A stretch of DNA of 36,149 nucleotides, taken from positions 1 to 36,149 of the forward strand of contig JBKCHO010000010.1 in assembly GCA_046302815.1 (NCBI GenBank), written 5' to 3'. Below, piece by piece: positions 32,018 to 36,149 of the stretch (positions within the stretch are counted from its first letter, which is position 1; each line of letters begins with the position of its first letter). This DNA comes from JALRAP01 sp046302815 (GTDB taxonomy: Bacteria > Bacteroidota > Bacteroidia > AKYH767-A > OLB10). Position numbers and translations under genes: made by a program. The notes beneath the pieces were generated by a model. That model saw nothing but the letters and a program-made list of their open reading frames with translations, searched no databases and was not told the origin of the DNA.

Positions 32018-35000
32018 TTAAAAGTCAAACTTCACACCAATCCTTGCTCTGCGAGGAAGGCTATAGTTGTTCGGGTTATTGACCTTGATATTGTATTGGT
32101 CAACGAATGCCACTGCATCAGGCCTTGACAAAAGATAGTCTTGACCAACAGCGGAAGCCAAGTAACCATCATCGTCTGGGTTTCCAGTATACCTGTAAAC
32201 AGAAATGATGTTCTTGGTGTCAAACAAGTTCTGAACCTGAATGTAAACATTCAGACTCGCGGACCTAGCACCTTCTCCTTTACCCATCTTAAGTGCGAAA
32301 TCCTTGTCGAGCTTGATATCCACACGGTATTGCCATGGCAACCTTGAGCCATTGATTTCTCCATCTAATTGTCCAGCTCCTGTATTGTTCAAGAACAAAG
32401 AGTTCGCCTCTGGAACTACATCCCTTTGACGACTATATGGTGTGCCAGATCCTGCACGAAGCACGATATTCAAACCGGCATTGGCAAGCACCTGCGTGTT
32501 CTTGATCATCGGACCGTTGTAGTCTTTACCCTGACCATAACGATAATCAATAGATGTAGTGATTGCGTGGCGCTGATCGAAATCAAGAGGAGCTATGGTC
32601 CTTAAGTTGGGTTGGCCATTAGCTAATAACCTATTCGAAGTATTATCTGCTGAACCGGTACCATCAGCGAATTGCAAGGTATAGTTTGCGCTCAAACGAA
32701 CATTGCCTGTTCTGCGAAGATCGTACCCAAGGGAAAGCCCCTTTACTGTACCAAAATCTAGGTTATCATAGGTTTGGTACTCCTTGGGAAATGCAAAATT
32801 CACTTTGGTTTGCTGAATCATGTCTCGAAGTTCACGATAGAAACCGGAAATAGTGATGGCGGAGCTTTTGGAAAGCGTTTGCTTAAATCCAATTTCGTAA
32901 TCAGTTGTACGCTCAGGCTTAAGAGCAGGGTTGTTAATCAGACTTCCTTGAGATTCGATAAAGTAATAATCCAAAGGATTGGAGCGCAACCTGGAGGGAG
33001 GACGCTGAGTCAATACATCATAGTGAGCAAAGAAGAGCGCTTCATCTGAGATGGGGAATGAGAACGCGACACGAGGCATTACCGTTACGACAGGTTCGTA
33101 ATCCTTGAAAGAATCGGAAGGCTTAAAGGCAGTGGTTTGAACTCCACCCTGAGCAAGCGAAGGACTCACAAGCCAAGGGGCAATAACACCACCTGCTTGC
33201 TGCGCAAGAATGTTAGGATTGGATACGATGGTTCCATTAGCGTCGTACCAAATATCCTCGAATCGGTAACCTATAATGCTATTGGCGTTTGGAGAATTAA
33301 CATCATTCACATAAATAACGAAATCGTTACCTATTCCAGCTGGTACGACTACATCATTTTCGAGCAACTCACCGCGTTTTTGTCCGACAGTATATGCGGG
33401 ATATAACAAGTATTTATCACGAAGAACTTTTTGGTTAGCATCAAAACGGTCAACACGAACACCTATGTTGAAAATGAGATCGTTTATAGCAAACTTATCT
33501 TGAATGTATCCTGCCATGTAAATAGGTTCGAAGGCGGCAATCGGTCTAGTATAGTTGCCGTTGTCATCCTTGGCAGTCCAGAAGTCTTCAAAGGAAACCG
33601 AACCGGTTTTGTACTCGCCCGTGTAATCGTATCCATAATAGGCAACTAAGTTGTTTCCTGCGTTCAACAATTCATCAGCAGTAAACAAATTCAAAGTCAA
33701 CAGATCCTTGTTTACGCCATCGATATTTACAAAATCGGTAACACCGACATTTTGGTATCCGGCAGAAGCCAAGACCGAGCGGACATTTTCAAAGAAGCCT
33801 GGAGTTCCATCTCCAGAATACTTCCTGTTGTAGTGAACCGTGTTATTCCCAATAAAGATTGGATTTTCAAGGTCTTGCTCCCTGTTGTTTTCGTTGGCTC
33901 GAAGCCTCATTATTGACCAAAGACCAACTGGGGCAACACCGAATCCACGATCAGTCCTTTGCTCGTACTCAAAACCCGCTGTGATAGCATGGTCTTTTAT
34001 ATCGCCATTGACTTGAGCTGAAACACGGAACTGAGTTGCAACATTCTTATTGTAGCCATTGTAAGTGAAGCCGGGCATAATCCACATACCTTCAGACGAT
34101 GCTGGCCTATCACCATTTCTCAAACCTCCATTAGTTCGGATTTGGGTTAAATTTTGAAAGTAGCCAGGTGCTCCAAAGCCGTTTGCAATATTGAAATATT
34201 GGTTGACATATGCTTCAGTCAGTGTATTGATTCCAGCAGGGCTGTATGTAACCAAAGAATCACCTGGTAAGGCCACCTGCTCATACAAAATACTATCACC
34301 AGTATATGGATTGATTAAGTTGCTTGTTCCGGGTGCGCCATAAGTTCTTTTCAAATTCTTAATGACATCATAGTTGCCAAGGTATCCGTAATCAAAATAC
34401 CTGTCTTCATTGGTTTCATCCTGAAGGATAGAAGTCGTCTTGCTATAATCGACTTGGACCGAGTAATACAGGTTTTTAACAACTGAACTGGAAGCCTCGC
34501 TTTCAGTAGCGGCATTGGAACCGATTTTTTGTGTTACTCTACCAAAAACCCTCCAAGTATCATCAATCCTCTGTGCATTATTATCGTAATTAAAGAGAGC
34601 ATAAGAATAGTTCCAATCACGGCTACTACGATGATCTATAGATCCACCTACTGTTAAGTTTAAATCTTGTACAGGTGAATAATCCAATTTTCCAGAAACA
34701 CGATAGCTAGTAGCTTTAACCTTTTGCTTGGCATCAATCTTTTCGAAACTCCAAGCTTTGAGGGTATCAGCTTTGTTACGGAAAACTGTGGTGCCAGGGA
34801 TGGCTGAAGCAAGGGGTGCAGCAACGATATCGTCCCAAACTTCTTGTTTGACCTTGTAGAACCCAATTGCCGATGGATCTGGGTCTCTTTCACTTTGATA
34901 TTCTCCTGAAACGAAAAATCCAAGCAAGGTTCTATCAACTTTACCTTCCGCGTTCTTTTTAGATAAAATCGGACCAGAGATATTACCACCAAAAAGATTG

Positions 35001-35746
35001 TATCCGTATTTGTCGAACAATTCAGATGTAACATATTCAATTCCACCAAAATACTCTTTGGATGGCCCCCTGGTGGTGATGTTGATGATACCACCGGTAG
35101 CATCACCATATTGTGCAGGCACACCGCCTGTTACGACCGTAATTTGTTCGATACCGGACTGAGGAAGGTTGGTAGATCCACGAACCTTAATTCCGTCAAT
35201 ATAATAGTCTGTTGCGTCTGAACGCGAACCTCTTACATTCACATCGTCGCCTTCATCCTTTTGATATACCCCTGCAGTTGTTGCAGCAACAGACTTCACA
35301 TCCCTGGTCGGAGCAACCTTGATTTCTTCTTGAGTGATGGTAGTTTGTGTTGAAGGATTACCCTTGTCGATGATTGGATTTTTATAAGCAGTTACATCAA
35401 TTGCTGTGATATCCACAGCACCCTTACCCATCATCATGTCTTGGAAGGTGATCTTGTCAGCAGAAACCAACACTCCAGTAACTTCTGCGGCAGTGTAACC
35501 CACAAAAGATGCCTTTATATTGTATCTACCCGGCTGAAGGGGCTTGACGGTAAAGTTTCCATCGAAATCGGTTTGAGCACCACCGGCTTGACTGCCATTG
35601 ATCTCAACTATGACATTGGCGAATGGCAGAGGCTCTTTGGTGGTTTTATCAAGCACCTTACCTTTTATAGAGCCGGTTTGAGCGATTGCCGCCACACCGG
35701 TTGCTACAATAAAAGCAGCTGTCAACAGGTAAATTCTTCTCAGCAT
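32018..35746 (-). CDS. TonB-dependent outer-membrane receptor with carboxypeptidase-like N-terminal domain
   Basis: 1242 residues. A signal peptide (1-23, ending AIAQT) precedes a carboxypeptidase-regulatory-like (CarboxypepD_reg/SusC-type) domain (~25-110: GSIKGKVLDKTTKEPLPFAN, DGNFTVKPLQPGRYNI). A plug domain follows with VNVRGSRSDATDYYIDGIKV and VTGGVPAQYGDATGGIINIT, then a long barrel ending RRARIGVKFDF with the terminal Phe of outer-membrane proteins. These receptors import large ligands using TonB energy. No SusD partner is next to it; downstream genes encode the giant secreted protein (38 bp gap) and a PorV-like protein, so it is not a standard SusCD glycan locus. The ligand is unknown. 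Confidence 0.93.
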   Translation of the reverse strand: MLRRIYLLTAAFIVATGVAAIAQTGSIKGKVLDKTTKEPLPFANVIVEINGSQAGGAQTDFDGNFTVKPLQPGRYNIKASFVGYTAAEVTGVLVSADKITFQDMMMGKGAVDITAIDVTAYKNPIIDKGNPSTQTTITQEEIKVAPTRDVKSVAATTAGVYQKDEGDDVNVRGSRSDATDYYIDGIKVRGSTNLPQSGIEQITVVTGGVPAQYGDATGGIINITTRGPSKEYFGGIEYVTSELFDKYGYNLFGGNISGPILSKKNAEGKVDRTLLGFFVSGEYQSERDPDPSAIGFYKVKQEVWDDIVAAPLASAIPGTTVFRNKADTLKAWSFEKIDAKQKVKATSYRVSGKLDYSPVQDLNLTVGGSIDHRSSRDWNYSYALFNYDNNAQRIDDTWRVFGRVTQKIGSNAATESEASSSVVKNLYYSVQVDYSKTTSILQDETNEDRYFDYGYLGNYDVIKNLKRTYGAPGTSNLINPYTGDSILYEQVALPGDSLVTYSPAGINTLTEAYVNQYFNIANGFGAPGYFQNLTQIRTNGGLRNGDRPASSEGMWIMPGFTYNGYNKNVATQFRVSAQVNGDIKDHAITAGFEYEQRTDRGFGVAPVGLWSIMRLRANENNREQDLENPIFIGNNTVHYNRKYSGDGTPGFFENVRSVLASAGYQNVGVTDFVNIDGVNKDLLTLNLFTADELLNAGNNLVAYYGYDYTGEYKTGSVSFEDFWTAKDDNGNYTRPIAAFEPIYMAGYIQDKFAINDLIFNIGVRVDRFDANQKVLRDKYLLYPAYTVGQKRGELLENDVVVPAGIGNDFVIYVNDVNSPNANSIIGYRFEDIWYDANGTIVSNPNILAQQAGGVIAPWLVSPSLAQGGVQTTAFKPSDSFKDYEPVVTVMPRVAFSFPISDEALFFAHYDVLTQRPPSRLRSNPLDYYFIESQGSLINNPALKPERTTDYEIGFKQTLSKSSAITISGFYRELRDMIQQTKVNFAFPKEYQTYDNLDFGTVKGLSLGYDLRRTGNVRLSANYTLQFADGTGSADNTSNRLLANGQPNLRTIAPLDFDQRHAITTSIDYRYGQGKDYNGPMIKNTQVLANAGLNIVLRAGSGTPYSRQRDVVPEANSLFLNNTGAGQLDGEINGSRLPWQYRVDIKLDKDFALKMGKGEGARSASLNVYIQVQNLFDTKNIISVYRYTGNPDDDGYLASAVGQDYLLSRPDAVAFVDQYNIKVNNPNNYSLPRRARIGVKFDF

Positions 35747-35794
35747 ATGAATACAATTATTGTTAGGGTTTATGGGTTTTTCACACTAAGCGGG

Positions 35795-35828
35795 TAAAAG
35801 TAGAAATAAATGAAAACAATAACCAAAA
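35795..35828 (-). promoter_or_regulatory. Candidate promoter for the receptor/giant protein/PorV-like cluster
   Basis: On the minus strand TTTTGG (35828-35823), containing TTTG, then TACTTTTA (35802-35795), which matches seven of the eight -7 positions. Spacing from TTTG is 21 bp. The leader to the ATG at 35746 would be about 40 bases. The flanking 35747-35877 spacer is AT-rich. Confidence 0.4.
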
Positions 35829-35877
35829 TTTCTTTCCGAGAAAATTTAACATTGGTCTAAAAAGTATATTCAAATCA

Positions 35878-36149
35878 TTAATTATAAGGTCTTTGCAACA
35901 CCTCTGAAAGGATGAAGGCTCTTCTAAAATCAGCATTTCTTATCTCTTCTGCTATTGGATTAAAAGAAGGGATTTCATCGGATGAGGGTTCATCAAAGCG
36001 GACGGATTGCGATGGTTTTGTTCCACCACCCTCTTCCATGTATGAAACAGGTTGGGATTCAATTGATATCGAGGAGGAAACTGTATGGGTCTTTTGTCTT
36101 GAGCCAACTAAACGCGGCACGACAGACTTTTTCGGCAAGTCTGTACGCT
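35878..36149 (-). CDS. Unrecognised protein, C-terminal part (5' end beyond window)
   Basis: The frame is open to the right edge; 90 residues are visible, ending RRAFILSEVLQRPYN before the TAA at 35878. The sequence is polar, Ser/Pro/Glu-rich (for example QPVSYMEEGGGTKPSQSVRF), with no signal peptide, membrane segment or known motif. The last ~25 residues (EEIRNADFRRAFILSEVLQRPY) look like one or two amphipathic helices, and the rest is probably disordered. The start lies outside the window; an in-frame TTG at 36138 is unlikely to be real. I do not recognise the family. It ends 131 bp before the receptor start, on the same strand. Confidence 0.6.
   Translation of the reverse strand, partial: RTDLPKKSVVPRLVGSRQKTHTVSSSISIESQPVSYMEEGGGTKPSQSVRFDEPSSDEIPSFNPIAEEIRNADFRRAFILSEVLQRPYN

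Overview
The window looks like chromosomal DNA of a member of the Bacteroidota. The signs are: a MurA/DUF4290 gene pair, tandem FISUMP-domain lipoproteins, a TonB-dependent receptor with a carboxypeptidase-like N-terminal domain, a PorV/PorQ-type outer-membrane protein, HTH-less NtrC-type and single-domain response regulators, few clear Shine-Dalgarno sites, and several exact matches to the Bacteroidota -7 promoter element (TAnnTTTG). I cannot place it to genus. Most genes are on the minus strand and are housekeeping. There is no prophage, CRISPR array or recognisable insertion sequence.

Layout. 1-460: truncated DUF559 nuclease gene whose start lies in a palindromic repeat. 458-1042: SOUL-family heme-binding protein. 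1161-5973 (minus): receiver-only regulator, NatA/NatB-type ABC exporter, Ppx/GppA phosphatase, sigma-54-type activator lacking a DNA-binding domain. 6030-7748 (minus): grpE-dnaJ. 7899-8423 (minus): TlpA-type thioredoxin with a near-consensus promoter. 8478-10424 (minus): DUF4290 gene and murA, whose active-site Cys is Asp. 10466-12808 (minus): pcrA/uvrD helicase interrupted by one in-frame TAA. 12984-14276 (plus): thyA-folA. 14288-17632 (minus): tig-clpP-clpX. 17854-17935 (plus): tRNA-Leu(UAG), followed by a near-identical copy of its 3' end and terminator attached to a multi-hairpin element. 18370-20226 (minus): two FISUMP lipoproteins. 20485-21375 (plus): flavin reductase-like protein. 21379-24643 (minus): flippase-like membrane protein, family 2 glycosyltransferase, OppC/DppC-like permease. 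24721-25293 (plus): ruvC. 25300-26168 (minus): greA and a HIT protein. 26251-35746 (minus): TonB-dependent receptor, 1536-residue secreted protein and PorV/PorQ-like protein. 35878-36149: 3' end of an unrecognised gene.

The housekeeping blocks fit together by function: GrpE/DnaJ with trigger factor/ClpP/ClpX for protein folding and turnover, ThyA/DHFR for dTMP synthesis and folate recycling, and PcrA/RuvC for DNA repair. The parts most worth a second look are the receptor/giant protein/PorV-like module, the duplicated tRNA 3' end, the pcrA nonsense codon and the repeat-derived start of the DUF559 gene. Several plus-strand genes have a -7 element only 5-6 bases before the ATG, which suggests near-leaderless mRNAs.
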